Positions 8,175-18,160 of a stretch of 64,000 bases of DNA are shown here, one piece after another (positions within the stretch are counted from its first letter, which is position 1; the number at the start of each line of letters is the position of its first letter). Below the pieces are notes generated by a model. That model had not been told where the DNA came from and ran no database searches. It saw only the letters and a program-made list of their open reading frames with translations. A program made the position numbers and the translations under genes. Origin of the DNA: Myroides odoratus DSM 2801. Lineage in GTDB: Bacteria; Bacteroidota; Bacteroidia; Flavobacteriales; Flavobacteriaceae. The stretch spans positions 2,162,490-2,226,489 of the forward strand of contig NZ_CM001437.1 of assembly GCF_000243275.1 (NCBI RefSeq), read 5' to 3'.

Positions 8175-9608
8175 TTATTTAATATAGGATACGATTTCAA
8201 CCAAACTTGGTGTAATTAAATCGGTAATTGGTTTAGGGTAAACACCTAAGAAAATCACGGTGATTACTAATACGCCTAATACAATTTTCTCGTTTACTGA
8301 CACCTCTTTAAATACTTTGGTATTCGTTTCCCCTAGCATAGATCTTTGGAACATACGCAACATATAGAAAGCTCCGAAAATAATACTTGTTCCTCCAATG
8401 ATCGCGTACCAGATATTGATTTGCGATAGACCATATAGTAAGCTGAATTCACCAATGAAACTGAATGTTCCTGGTAAACCAATCGAAGCAAACAACAAGA
8501 TCATGAATAAAGAAGCAAATTGTGGCGCTTGTTGGCGAATTCCTCCCATTTCATTAATTGCTCTAGTCTCGAATCGATTGTACATAATTTCAGCTAGGTA
8601 GAATAAACCAACGATTACAAAACCGTGGGCTAGCATTTGATAAACTGCTCCTAGTAAACCATCCAATGTTAGGGTATAAGCCCCTGCTGCAATTAAACCA
8701 ACGTGAGCTAGTGAAGAATAAGCGAAGAAACGCTTGATATTCACTTGTTTTAGAGCTACGATTGATCCATAGACCACTCCGATGATACACAATACTAAAA
8801 TAGTTGGCATCAACTCTTTCGCAGCTGATGAAGTGATTGGTAATTGCCAACGGATGATCGAGTATAATCCCATTTTCAACATAATCCCAGATAAAAGCAT
8901 AGTTCCAACAGTAGGTGCTTTTTCGTAGGTTGATGCCTGCCAAGTATGGAAAGGGAAAATAGGTATTTTAATTGCATAAGCTAAGAAGAACGCTAGGAAA
9001 ATCCAGTATTGCTCTTGACTTGTTAAGCTTACGTTGTATAAATCTGCTAATAAGAAGCTACCTGCTTTTTGGTAAAGGTAAATGAACCCAACCAACATGA
9101 ACAAAGATCCTGCAAAGGTGTAAATAAAGAATTTAAAAATAGCTTTTTTACGCGCTTCGAAAGTATCATTCCCCCATAGTAAAGCAATGAAGTAGATTGG
9201 AATTAAAGATAATTCCCAGAAAATATAGTATAAAAATCCGTCTGCAGCTAAGAATGTTCCAGTCATAGCAAATGACATAAACATCACTAACCCGTAGAAT
9301 AGATTTGATTTTTCAATGTGATTTCCAAAAGAGGATAAAATGATTAGCGGTGTTAACATCGTTGTTAATAAAACAAGGGCTAAAGCTAATCCATCCGCTT
9401 TTAAGGCAATGTGAATATTAGGATTCATAATCCATTGCGTCGTAAAACCGGCATTTACTCCTGAATTGTGTTGGCAAATGATGGCAATTGTTTCTACAAA
9501 TGCGACTAACCCGAATAGCAAAGCAATTTTAGGGGCAAGTGTTTTATTTGCTAAAAACGTAGCAAATGCTCCAACTAATAACGTTAATAATAATATAGTT
9601 ACGTTCAT
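8175..9608 (-). CDS. nuoM: NADH-quinone oxidoreductase subunit M
   Basis: 477 residues, the second antiporter-like pump subunit. The conserved FWELSLIPIYFIALLWG segment, with the key Glu of helix 5, is near residue 130. The IPIFPFHTWQASTYEKAPT and VNIKRFFAYSSLAHVG segments follow, with the conserved Lys. Around 14 hydrophobic segments are visible. It sits between nuoL (9 bases upstream) and nuoN (48 bases downstream) and has the usual family length. Confidence 0.95.
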   Translation of the reverse strand: MNVTILLLTLLVGAFATFLANKTLAPKIALLFGLVAFVETIAIICQHNSGVNAGFTTQWIMNPNIHIALKADGLALALVLLTTMLTPLIILSSFGNHIEKSNLFYGLVMFMSFAMTGTFLAADGFLYYIFWELSLIPIYFIALLWGNDTFEARKKAIFKFFIYTFAGSLFMLVGFIYLYQKAGSFLLADLYNVSLTSQEQYWIFLAFFLAYAIKIPIFPFHTWQASTYEKAPTVGTMLLSGIMLKMGLYSIIRWQLPITSSAAKELMPTILVLCIIGVVYGSIVALKQVNIKRFFAYSSLAHVGLIAAGAYTLTLDGLLGAVYQMLAHGFVIVGLFYLAEIMYNRFETRAINEMGGIRQQAPQFASLFMILLFASIGLPGTFSFIGEFSLLYGLSQINIWYAIIGGTSIIFGAFYMLRMFQRSMLGETNTKVFKEVSVNEKIVLGVLVITVIFLGVYPKPITDLITPSLVEIVSYIK

Positions 9609-9617
9609 CTCTCTAAA

Positions 9618-11504
9618 TTATCTTGCAATGAATAAATAATACAACATCAAACAGATTCCAAATACAAAGGCAAATAAGTACAATCCGATATTTCCGTTTT
9701 GTGCTTTTTTTCCTTGTAATGATAATCCATCTGCTATTTTTCCTAATCCATAAATGGCTTCAGACAATACTACTTCTACTACATCTCTAAAGAATACTGC
9801 AAGTGCGTAAATTGGTTTTACAATTACTTTCATGTAGATTTCGTCGATATAGTATTTGTTGTATAATACCTTGTGGAATCCTGTCATTTGTTCATCTGCA
9901 GGAGGAAGTTCACCTTTTTTGATGTATTTGCTATACGCAATAAATAAACCAATACATGCTCCAATAACAGCGATAGCCATTAGGATGTATTCTGTCGTAC
10001 CTAATACGTGTGGATGTGCATTCGCACTGTTCACGATAATAGGTTCTAAATAGCTATTTAACCAACTGTTTCCAGGTAAGCTAATTGCTCCACCTACCAC
10101 AGATAAAATACCTAAGATCCATAAAGGAACGGTAATGGCAGCTGGACTTTCATGCAAATGATTTTTTTGTTCTTGCGTTCCTCTGAAATTTTTGAAGAAA
10201 GTCAAGTATAACAATCGGAACATATAGAATGCTGTCATGATAGACGCGATAGATCCGATTACGTATAATACTGGATTATGACTGAAAGCTGTTAATAAGA
10301 TTTCGTCTTTCGAGAAGAATCCAGAGAAAGGAGGGAATCCTGAAATAGCGATTGTTGCTAAAAGGAAAGTAGCATAAGTTGCAGGCATAAATTTCTTTAA
10401 ACCTCCCATATTTCTCATGTCTTGTTCACCACCCATAGCATGGATAACAGATCCTGATCCTAAGAATAAACAAGCTTTGAAGAAAGCGTGTGTTACCACG
10501 TGGAACACCGCGATTTCGTAAGCACCAAAACCAACAGCCATAAACATTAATCCCAATTGAGATACGGTTGAATAGGCCAATACTTTTTTGATATCGGTTT
10601 GTACCAAACCAATAGTAGCAGCAAACAAAGAAGTTACAGCTCCTACAATGGCAATGATATTTTGGATATGCGGTGCTAAGTCAAAAACAAAGTTTAATCT
10701 AGTGATTAAGAAGATACCTGCAGTAACCATTGTTGCCGCGTGAATTAACGCAGAAACAGGTGTTGGTCCTGCCATCGCATCGGGTAACCAAGTATACAAT
10801 GGGATTTGAGCACTTTTTCCTACTGCACCAATGAATAAGGCTAAAGCAGCCCATCCAATCCATGTATTGATTTGGTGGTTCGTTCCGTGCATTAATGCTT
10901 CTTTAATCGTCATATAATCCAAAGATTGGAATAAGAAAGCCAAGATAAATACTCCAACTAAAAAGCCTAAATCCCCGATACGGTTCATGATGAATGCTTT
11001 TTTAGCGGCGTCGTTATACGACTGGTTTTTATGCCAAAATCCGATTAATAAGTAAGAACATAATCCTACACCTTCCCATCCGATGAATGTGATTAATAAG
11101 TTACTTCCTGTAACTAACACAATCATGAAGAAGATGAATAGATTTAAATAAGCGAAAAACTTAGCGTAGTTTTCGTCATTTTTCATGTAGTTGGTCGAAT
11201 ACCAGTGAATCAATGTTCCGATTCCAGTAACAAATAACAACCACAACAAAGAAAGTTGATCCAGTAAAAAGCCAAAAGTAACATTGAAGTTAGCTAGGGC
11301 CATCCATTCGAATAGTTCTATCTCAATAGGTTGTTTGGTACTGTTCACCTGGATGAATGCCAATAGTGAAATGATAAAAGAAATTAAAACTGCTACAGTT
11401 GCGATAATTCCTGAACCATTACCTAATTTTTTTCCGAAGAAAACATTGACCAAAGACCCAATTAATGGGACTAATAATAAAAGTAAAATTACGTTTGTAT
11501 CCAT
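9618..11504 (-). CDS. nuoL: NADH-quinone oxidoreductase subunit L
   Basis: 628 residues, the distal antiporter-like pump subunit, whose long C-terminal lateral helix clamps the membrane arm. Typical blocks are visible: FIGWEGVGLCSYLLIGFW with the key Glu, then IPLYTWLPDAMAGPTPVSAL, then DIKKVLAYSTVSQLG with the pump Lys. A hydrophilic segment follows (FRGTQEQKNHLHES, about residue 440). The C-terminal ~100 residues form the lateral helix and anchor. It starts six bases after nuoK. Confidence 0.95.
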   Translation of the reverse strand: MDTNVILLLLLVPLIGSLVNVFFGKKLGNGSGIIATVAVLISFIISLLAFIQVNSTKQPIEIELFEWMALANFNVTFGFLLDQLSLLWLLFVTGIGTLIHWYSTNYMKNDENYAKFFAYLNLFIFFMIVLVTGSNLLITFIGWEGVGLCSYLLIGFWHKNQSYNDAAKKAFIMNRIGDLGFLVGVFILAFLFQSLDYMTIKEALMHGTNHQINTWIGWAALALFIGAVGKSAQIPLYTWLPDAMAGPTPVSALIHAATMVTAGIFLITRLNFVFDLAPHIQNIIAIVGAVTSLFAATIGLVQTDIKKVLAYSTVSQLGLMFMAVGFGAYEIAVFHVVTHAFFKACLFLGSGSVIHAMGGEQDMRNMGGLKKFMPATYATFLLATIAISGFPPFSGFFSKDEILLTAFSHNPVLYVIGSIASIMTAFYMFRLLYLTFFKNFRGTQEQKNHLHESPAAITVPLWILGILSVVGGAISLPGNSWLNSYLEPIIVNSANAHPHVLGTTEYILMAIAVIGACIGLFIAYSKYIKKGELPPADEQMTGFHKVLYNKYYIDEIYMKVIVKPIYALAVFFRDVVEVVLSEAIYGLGKIADGLSLQGKKAQNGNIGLYLFAFVFGICLMLYYLFIAR

Positions 11505-11510
11505 AAGGAA

Positions 11511-11831
11511 TTATCCTTTTAAGTTCTTTAATTTATCAATATCAATTGCGCCGATATTTCTGTAAATCGATACGAGGATAGCTAATCCAACAGCAACTTC
11601 TGCTGCGGCTACTGCCATAGTAAAGAAAACAAAAACTTGTCCTTGTGCATCTTGGTGATAAGTTGAAAAAGCAACTAATAGCATATTAGCTGAGTTCAAC
11701 ATAATCTCAATACACATAAACATTACAATTGCGTTTCGTCTATATAATATTCCAAATACTCCGATGCAGAATAATAGAATCGATAAGTAGATGTATTTAT
11801 CAATACCGATGATTTCAATTACATTTTCCAT
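11511..11831 (-). CDS. nuoK: NADH-quinone oxidoreductase subunit K
   Basis: 106 residues with three transmembrane helices, the MrpC-like membrane subunit of complex I. The conserved CIEIMLNSANMLLVAF segment carries the membrane-embedded Glu used in proton transfer, and AAEVAVGLAI carries the second. The length is standard. It is packed between nuoJ (2 bases) and nuoL (6 bases). Confidence 0.95.
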   Translation of the reverse strand: MENVIEIIGIDKYIYLSILLFCIGVFGILYRRNAIVMFMCIEIMLNSANMLLVAFSTYHQDAQGQVFVFFTMAVAAAEVAVGLAILVSIYRNIGAIDIDKLKNLKG

Positions 11832-11833
11832 AA

Positions 11834-12349
11834 TTATGCTGCTTTTTCAGATTTATCTTTTTTAGAAATCAATACAGCTCCAATCATTGCTAGTAATAAT
11901 AATACTGCAATCATTTCAAATGGAACTACGTATTCATTCAATAATACTTTTCCTAATACGTGAACAGACTGGAAGTCTTGTCCGTGGCTAGCATATTGTA
12001 ATTCGTACGCTTGATTTCCTCTTAAAGTGATTGATAACAACAATAAACCTACTAAACAGAAGGCAATCGTTGCTACTACTTTAGACACTAAAGGTTTAGA
12101 TACTTCGTGGCTGATATTTAAGTTCATTAACATGATGGTAAATAACATTAAAATCATAATGGCCCCTGAGTATACCATAATATGGATCATTCCTAAAAAC
12201 TGTGAGTTCAATAGGATGTAATGACCTGCTATTGAGAAGAAACTAACAACCAACCACAAAGCGCTGTGAATAGGGTTTTTACTCAACAACGTTAACGCTG
12301 CACTTCCGAGTGTAATGGTCGAAAGGATGTAAAATAAAATTTCTATCAT
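11834..12349 (-). CDS. nuoJ: NADH-quinone oxidoreductase subunit J
   Basis: 171 residues with five predicted membrane helices. The family signature is present near residues 45-75: LNSQFLGMIHIMVYSGAIMI, where helix 3 of the family makes a pi-bulge important for coupling. It ends in a basic, Lys-rich tail. It is separated by only 2 bases from both nuoI and nuoK. Confidence 0.95.
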   Translation of the reverse strand: MIEILFYILSTITLGSAALTLLSKNPIHSALWLVVSFFSIAGHYILLNSQFLGMIHIMVYSGAIMILMLFTIMLMNLNISHEVSKPLVSKVVATIAFCLVGLLLLSITLRGNQAYELQYASHGQDFQSVHVLGKVLLNEYVVPFEMIAVLLLLAMIGAVLISKKDKSEKAA

Positions 12350-12351
12350 AA

Positions 12352-12900
12352 TTACGCTTGATTCTGTTTGTTCGTATTAGCAATAGCTGCCTCTAAAGGC
12401 ATAACCAATTTATCTTTTCCGTAGATAAAGTTTTCACGCGTGATATCTGCTTTGGTAATCTCTCCTGATTTAGTCAAGTAAATAGCTTGTTTAGGACAAG
12501 ATTCTTCACATAAACCACAGAAGATACAACGAAGCATGTTGATCTCATAGATTTCAGCATACTTTTCCTCGCGGTATAAGTGTTTTTCTTCTGGTTTACG
12601 TTCTGCAGCTTTCATCGTGATTGCTTCTGCAGGACAAGATAAAGCACATAAACCACAAGCAGTACAGCGCTCTCTTCCTTCGTCGTCGCGCATTAGCGTA
12701 TGTCTACCACGGTATACAGGGCTAAATGGACGGGTTTGTTCAGGATAAGAGATTGTCACCTTTTTCTTAAACATGTGTTTTAAGGTAACCATCATTCCTT
12801 TGAAAATCGCAACCAAATAGATGCGCTCACTCCAAGTTAGTTTCTTGTTAGAAACCATCTTCTTTCTTCCTGATAAAGAATATGTATTAGTTGATGACAT
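12352..12900 (-). CDS. nuoI: NADH-quinone oxidoreductase subunit I (two 4Fe-4S)
   Basis: 182 residues, the peripheral-arm subunit that passes electrons through clusters N6a and N6b. Two ferredoxin-type motifs are visible: CTACGLCALSCP (from C79) and CIFCGLCEESCP (from C125). The N-terminal ~40 residues form the amphipathic region that docks on NuoH. It lies between nuoH (6 bases) and nuoJ (2 bases). Confidence 0.95.
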   Translation of the reverse strand: MSSTNTYSLSGRKKMVSNKKLTWSERIYLVAIFKGMMVTLKHMFKKKVTISYPEQTRPFSPVYRGRHTLMRDDEGRERCTACGLCALSCPAEAITMKAAERKPEEKHLYREEKYAEIYEINMLRCIFCGLCEESCPKQAIYLTKSGEITKADITRENFIYGKDKLVMPLEAAIANTNKQNQA

Positions 12901-12906
12901 GTTTAA

Positions 12907-13938
12907 TTAGTTTAATAGTAAGATTACAACTGCTGTAACGATTAAGTTCAATAATGCCAATGGGATTAATGATTTCCATCCTAAGTTCATCAATTGGTCA
13001 TAACGGAAACGCGGTAAAGTCCAACGTACCCACATGTATACAAAGATGAAGAAACAGATTTTTATAAATAGGGCTACAATTCCCAAAACATTTGCAATGT
13101 TTACTCCCCAATTTTCAACAGCCCATGACATACCTGGATAGTTATAAGCTCCAAAGTACAACACCGCGATGATAGCAGAAGAAATAAACAAGTTTGCATA
13201 TTCTGCGAATAAGAAGAATCCCATTTTCATCGAAGAGTATTCCGTGTGGAATCCACCGATTAACTCTTGCTCACATTCAGCTAAGTCGAAAGGGGCTCTA
13301 TTTGTTTCAGCGAATGAACAAATTAGGAAGATTAAAAACCCTAGGGGTTGATAAAATACGTTCCAGTTCATTCCACTTTGTTGCAATGCAATTTCTCTCA
13401 TACTCATACTTTGTGTCAATAACAACAAAGAGATAAGTGAAAGTCCCATTGCAATTTCGTATGAAATCATTTGAGAAGCAGCACGAATACCACTCATCAA
13501 AGAATATTTATTATTAGATGCCCAAGCACCAATCATAATTCCGTAAACACCAACAGAAAGTACAGCAAGAACGTATAAGATTCCTACGTTAAGATCTGCG
13601 GCTTGTAGAATAATTTCTCTTCCGAAAAGAACAAATTTGTCACCCCAAGGCAATACAGCACTTGTCATAAGTGCCAAGGTCATAGCCAAGAAAGGACCAA
13701 ATTTGAATAAGAATCGGTTAGGTGTTGTTGGTTCATACTCTTCTTTAGCAAATAGTTTTAAACCATCGGCCAAAGGTTGTAGAACCCCTCCTTTACCTGC
13801 ACGGTTTGGACCTAAACGATCTTGTATCCACGCTGCAATTTTTCGTTCAGCTAACGTAGCATACATCGCCATAAGCATTGTAATTGCGAATACAACTACA
13901 ATAATAACTGCTTTATCAATAATAATAGCTTTATCCAT
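12907..13938 (-). CDS. nuoH: NADH-quinone oxidoreductase subunit H
   Basis: 343 residues, the membrane subunit that forms the quinone tunnel with NuoB and NuoD. The signature AAWIQDRLGPNRAG is near residue 35. The loop APFDLAECEQELIGGFHTEY is near residue 215, with the acidic cluster implicated in coupling. Eight to nine hydrophobic helices are visible. It starts 11 bases after nuoG. Confidence 0.95.
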   Translation of the reverse strand: MDKAIIIDKAVIIVVVFAITMLMAMYATLAERKIAAWIQDRLGPNRAGKGGVLQPLADGLKLFAKEEYEPTTPNRFLFKFGPFLAMTLALMTSAVLPWGDKFVLFGREIILQAADLNVGILYVLAVLSVGVYGIMIGAWASNNKYSLMSGIRAASQMISYEIAMGLSLISLLLLTQSMSMREIALQQSGMNWNVFYQPLGFLIFLICSFAETNRAPFDLAECEQELIGGFHTEYSSMKMGFFLFAEYANLFISSAIIAVLYFGAYNYPGMSWAVENWGVNIANVLGIVALFIKICFFIFVYMWVRWTLPRFRYDQLMNLGWKSLIPLALLNLIVTAVVILLLN

Positions 13939-13949
13939 TTTATACCGTT

Positions 13950-14975
13950 TTATTCTTTAGATTCTTCGTTAGTAAAAGGGATAGCTTTCATACTGATCTT
14001 TTTGCGATCTTGCTCACGTCCTTCTAAAATGTGTTCTTCTGTTTTAATCACTACGTGATCTAATTTCTTCGTGTAGTTATTTTGATTGATTACAGAGAAT
14101 TTTTCGAATTTACGCGGTCCTTCAATTACCCAATCACTTGTTTCTTTGTGGTCAAAGCGACATGAGTTACAGATAAATTCTTCTACTTCGTGGAATTCGT
14201 CTTTACGAGCCGTTACACGTTGAATTTCATCTCCAAACATCCATACCGTGGTTTTTCCAGAACAAGTAGGGCAGTTGCGGTGTGCATTGTACGGTTTATT
14301 AAACCAAACACGAGATTTAAAACGGAAGGTTTTATCTGTTAATGCACCCACTGGACATACGTCAATCATGTTTCCAGAGAATTCATTTTCAATTGCCGCT
14401 GAAATATAAGTAGAGATTTGAGCGTGTTCCCCTCTACCACAAACACCGTGTACGCGTTCATCTGTTAATTGCTCTGCTGTTTTTACACAACGGTAGCACA
14501 GAATACAACGATTCATGTGTAATTGGATGTTATCTCCTATGTTTTCAGGTTCAAATGTTCTTTTTTCTTCCTGGTATCTTTTTTGTTCTTTTCCGTGTTG
14601 AAACGCTAAGTTTTGTAAATCACATTCTCCCGCTTGATCACAAACAGGACAGTCTAAAGGGTGATTAATAAGAAGAAATTCGGTTACTGATTTTCTCGCT
14701 TCTAAAACTCGTGGTGAAGAGATGCTTTTTACTTCCATACCATCCATAACTCCTGTTTTACAAGAAGCCATTAGTTTAGGCATCGGACGTGGATCTGCTT
14801 CACTACCTTTCGAAACTTCAACCAAACAAGCTCTACATTTTCCTCCCGTTCCTTCTAGTTTTGAGTAATAGCACATCGCTGGTGGAACTGATTCCCCACC
14901 AATCATTCTTGCTGCTTGTAGAATGGATGTTCCTGGTTCTACTTCTATTTCATGTCCGTCTATAGTAACTTTCAT
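13950..14975 (-). CDS. nuoG: Short NuoG-type iron-sulfur subunit
   Basis: 341 residues, against ~700-900 for a full NuoG. The N-terminal 2Fe-2S domain is present (CYYSKLEGTGGKCRACLVEV). So are the C-C-C-H region ending CPVCDQAGECDLQ and the 4Fe-4S-type segments RCILCYRCVK and CPVGALT. A further CPTCSG ... CNSC pair lies later. The molybdopterin-oxidoreductase-like C-terminal half is absent, without a downstream remnant. Short NuoG proteins of this size are known in Flavobacteriia, so this is a lineage form rather than a truncation. It sits between nuoF and nuoH. Confidence 0.9.
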   Translation of the reverse strand: MKVTIDGHEIEVEPGTSILQAARMIGGESVPPAMCYYSKLEGTGGKCRACLVEVSKGSEADPRPMPKLMASCKTGVMDGMEVKSISSPRVLEARKSVTEFLLINHPLDCPVCDQAGECDLQNLAFQHGKEQKRYQEEKRTFEPENIGDNIQLHMNRCILCYRCVKTAEQLTDERVHGVCGRGEHAQISTYISAAIENEFSGNMIDVCPVGALTDKTFRFKSRVWFNKPYNAHRNCPTCSGKTTVWMFGDEIQRVTARKDEFHEVEEFICNSCRFDHKETSDWVIEGPRKFEKFSVINQNNYTKKLDHVVIKTEEHILEGREQDRKKISMKAIPFTNEESKE

Positions 14976-15005
14976 AAATTGTGCTTTTTAGCTAAAAAAT
15001 TAGCA

Positions 15006-16364
15006 TTATTTATTAATCAGGTGTTTTACGCTCTCAAAAGGTTCATTGACATAGTGATTTCTGTCCTTTACTTTTTCAGGGAATAAAACGTGATATTCAA
15101 ACTCTTCTCTAAAATGTCTAATAGCAGCAGCAACTGGCCAAGCAGCAGCATCTCCTAATGGACAAATTGTGTTACCTTCAATATTGCTTTGGATATTCCA
15201 TAATAGGTCAATATCCTCCATTGTTCCGTGTCCAGTTTCAATGCGGTGCAATACTTTTTCCATCCATCCTGTTCCTTCGCGACAAGGTGAACATTGTCCA
15301 CAGCTTTCATGCGCATAGAAACGAGCGAAGTTCCATGTATTTCTTACGATACAAGCGGTATCATTGTAAACAATAAAACCACCTGATCCCAACATAGATC
15401 CACTTTCAAAACCACCATCAGATAAAGATTCATACGTCATGAGACGATCTTCACCATTCGCTGTTTTGTATATTAAGTGAGCAGGTAAGATGGGCACTGA
15501 TGATCCACCAGGGATTAAAGCCTTGATTGGACGATCATCCATCATTCCACCACAGTATTCATCCGAATTGATAAATTCCTCTACAGTAATACCCATTTCA
15601 ATTTCGTAAACGCCAGGTTTTCTGATGTGTCCTGAAGCAGAAATTAATTTTGTTCCTGTAGAACGACCCAAACCAATTTTAGCATAATCATCACCAGAAT
15701 TGTTGACAATCCACGGAATATTAGCAATTGATTCAACGTTGTTTACTACTGTTGGATTTCCCCATAAACCGCTTACCGCAGGGAAAGGTGGTTTGATTCG
15801 AGGATTTCCTCTTTTTCCTTCTAAGGATTCAATTAAGGCTGTTTCTTCTCCACAGATATACGCTCCAGCACCACAGTGCACGTGTAAATCAAGAGAGTAA
15901 TCAGTCCCTAGGATATTCTTTCCTAACCATCCTGCCGCATATGCTTCTTTGATGGCTCTTTCTAAGGTTTTGAATACCCACATATATTCACCACGGATAT
16001 AGATGTACGATAAGTTTGCTCCTAAAGCATAACTTGCCGTAATCATTCCCTCAATTAATAAGTGAGGGATATATTCCATTAAGTATCTATCTTTAAATGT
16101 TCCTGGTTCAGACTCATCGGCGTTGCATACCAAGTGTCTTGGTTTACCTGATTTTTTGTCGATGAAACTCCATTTTAAACCAACAGGGAAACCTGCACCT
16201 CCACGACCTCTTAGTCCTGATGCTTTTACCTGTTCTGTAATATCGTCTGGAGCCATTGTTTTCAATGCCTTTTCAACCGATGCATATCCGCCATTTTGAC
16301 GATATACTTCGTATGATTTTATCCCAGGGATATTGATTTTGTCTAATAATATTTTTGTCGCCAT
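15006..16364 (-). CDS. nuoF: NADH-quinone oxidoreductase subunit F (NADH/FMN)
   Basis: 452 residues, the NADH-oxidising flavoprotein at the tip of complex I. The glycine-rich NADH/FMN segment [14 protein letters not shown] is near residue 50, and [19 protein letters not shown] lies in the FMN region. The 4Fe-4S (N3) motif [12 protein letters not shown] is near residue 350, with its fourth Cys in NTICPLGD. Its presence with NuoE shows that this complex accepts NADH directly. It lies four bases after nuoE. Confidence 0.96.
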   Translation of the reverse strand: MATKILLDKINIPGIKSYEVYRQNGGYASVEKALKTMAPDDITEQVKASGLRGRGGAGFPVGLKWSFIDKKSGKPRHLVCNADESEPGTFKDRYLMEYIPHLLIEGMITASYALGANLSYIYIRGEYMWVFKTLERAIKEAYAAGWLGKNILGTDYSLDLHVHCGAGAYICGEETALIESLEGKRGNPRIKPPFPAVSGLWGNPTVVNNVESIANIPWIVNNSGDDYAKIGLGRSTGTKLISASGHIRKPGVYEIEMGITVEEFINSDEYCGGMMDDRPIKALIPGGSSVPILPAHLIYKTANGEDRLMTYESLSDGGFESGSMLGSGGFIVYNDTACIVRNTWNFARFYAHESCGQCSPCREGTGWMEKVLHRIETGHGTMEDIDLLWNIQSNIEGNTICPLGDAAAWPVAAAIRHFREEFEYHVLFPEKVKDRNHYVNEPFESVKHLINK

Positions 16365-16368
16365 ATTA

Positions 16369-16899
16369 CTATTTGTCGTGAAGAATTACTTTTCCTGCTT
16401 TACAATCATCAATGATTTGGTCGATTTTTTCTCGCGTCAGGTGCTCTTTGTAGAAGTCGCCTAACTGCATCATTGGTGCATATCCACAAGCGCCTAAACA
16501 CTGAACACCCACCACAGAAAATAACCCATCAGGTGTTGTTTCTCCTGGTTTAATACCTAATTTTTCACAAGCGTATTCCATCATATCGTCTGCTCCACGA
16601 ATGCCACAGCATGAAGTTAAGCAAAACTCAAACATATACGTACCCATTGGTTTTTGGTTGTACATCGTGTAGAACGTAACTACCTCGTATACTTCGATAG
16701 ATGAAATGCCTAATATCTCCGCCACTTTATCCATTAATTCTACGCTCAACCAGTTGTCATGTGCATCTTGTGCTGCGTGTAAAACAGGTAAAAGCGCTGA
16801 TTTCTTTTTATCAGCAGGGTAGTGGCTCAACAATTCGTCAATGCGTTGTTGAAGTTCAGGCGTGATATTTATATTTTGTTTGTATTTCTTCGTTTCCAT
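16369..16899 (-). CDS. nuoE: NADH-quinone oxidoreductase subunit E (2Fe-2S)
   Basis: 176 residues, a thioredoxin-like 2Fe-2S protein (cluster N1a) that partners NuoF. The four ligands are in FCLTSCCGIRGA (first pair region) and QCLGACGYAPM (second pair). The N-terminal helical bundle contains the usual LLPVLHAAQDAHDNWL segment. It is three bases from nuoD and four from nuoF. Confidence 0.95.
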   Translation of the reverse strand: METKKYKQNINITPELQQRIDELLSHYPADKKKSALLPVLHAAQDAHDNWLSVELMDKVAEILGISSIEVYEVVTFYTMYNQKPMGTYMFEFCLTSCCGIRGADDMMEYACEKLGIKPGETTPDGLFSVVGVQCLGACGYAPMMQLGDFYKEHLTREKIDQIIDDCKAGKVILHDK

Positions 16900-16902
16900 G
16901 AT

Positions 16903-18138
16903 TTAAGCGTCTAATTCTCCTGCAATGATGTTTAAACTTGATAGGGTAATAATCGCATCTGATAGCATACCTCCTCTTACGATGTCATTGTACGCTTGGT
17001 AAATGATAAAGCAAGGTCTTCTGAAATGCAAGCGATACGGTGTTCTACTACCATCTGTGATCAAGTAGAATCCTAGTTCACCATTACCTCCTTCAACGGC
17101 GTGATACAATTCAGTTACTGGAACAGGTACTTCACCCATCACAATTTTGAAGTGATAAATTAAAGCCTCCATATTGGTGTATACATCTTCTTTTGGAGGA
17201 AGGTAGTACTCCGGAACATCTGCGTGGAAAGGCCCTTCTGGCATTTTATCCAATGCTTGACGGATGATTTTCATACTTTCCCAAACTTCTGCATTACGCA
17301 CACAGAAACGATCGTAACAATCACCAGCTGTTCCTACAGGAACTTCAAATTCAAAATCCTCATAAGAACAATAAGGAGTAGCGATACGAACGTCGTAATC
17401 TACACCAGCCGCACGTAAGTTTGGTCCTGTAAATCCGAAGTTGATTGCTTCTTCTGCGGAGATTCCACCTACACCTACTGTACGATCCATGAAGATTCTA
17501 TTTCTAGTTAATAAACCTTCAAATTCGCTCCAAATAGCTGGGAATTCAGCTAAAAATTCTTCAATTTTTTTGAATACTGTTGGGCTCCATTCTCTTTCGA
17601 ATCCACCAATACGTCCCATGTTTGTCGTTAAACGAGCCCCTGAGATTTCTTCGTAGATTTCGTATATTTTTTCTCTGTATTGGAATACATATAAGAATCC
17701 AGTTAAGGCTCCTGTATCTACACCCATAACAGAACTACAAATGATGTGGTCTGCGATACGTGCTAATTCCATCACAATCACGCGCATATATTGCACGCGT
17801 TTTGGAATATCAATACCTAAAGCTTTTTCTACTGTCATCCACCAAGCCGTATTGTTGATCGGTGATGAACAATAGTTCAAACGATCCGTTAATACGTTGA
17901 TTTGGTAGAATGGGCGGTTTTCTGCGATTTTTTCAAAGGCACGGTGAATATAACCGATCGTTCCTTCTCCATCTAGTACCTTTTCCCCATCTAATAAGAT
18001 AATATTTTGAAAGATACCATGCGTTGCTGGGTGTGTAGGACCTAAGTTTAAGATCTGTAACTCTGTTCCATCTTCTTGAAACTTTTCCTCAATCAGCTTC
18101 GCGTATCTCTGTTCCGGTGGTAATAATAAATCTGACAT
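16903..18138 (-). CDS. nuoD: NADH-quinone oxidoreductase subunit D
   Basis: 411 residues, the 49-kDa-type subunit lining the quinone site. The conserved NLGPTHPATHG with the quinone-proximal His lies near residue 31, and GYIHRAFEKIAENR near residue 62. It ends, as the family does, with a short Asp-containing tail (GELDA) close to the DxxR-type C-terminus. It is encoded separately from NuoC (22-base gap), unlike the fused NuoCD of E. coli. Confidence 0.95.
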   Translation of the reverse strand: MSDLLLPPEQRYAKLIEEKFQEDGTELQILNLGPTHPATHGIFQNIILLDGEKVLDGEGTIGYIHRAFEKIAENRPFYQINVLTDRLNYCSSPINNTAWWMTVEKALGIDIPKRVQYMRVIVMELARIADHIICSSVMGVDTGALTGFLYVFQYREKIYEIYEEISGARLTTNMGRIGGFEREWSPTVFKKIEEFLAEFPAIWSEFEGLLTRNRIFMDRTVGVGGISAEEAINFGFTGPNLRAAGVDYDVRIATPYCSYEDFEFEVPVGTAGDCYDRFCVRNAEVWESMKIIRQALDKMPEGPFHADVPEYYLPPKEDVYTNMEALIYHFKIVMGEVPVPVTELYHAVEGGNGELGFYLITDGSRTPYRLHFRRPCFIIYQAYNDIVRGGMLSDAIITLSSLNIIAGELDA

Positions 18139-18160
18139 AATCTTGAATCTTAATCAGTTA

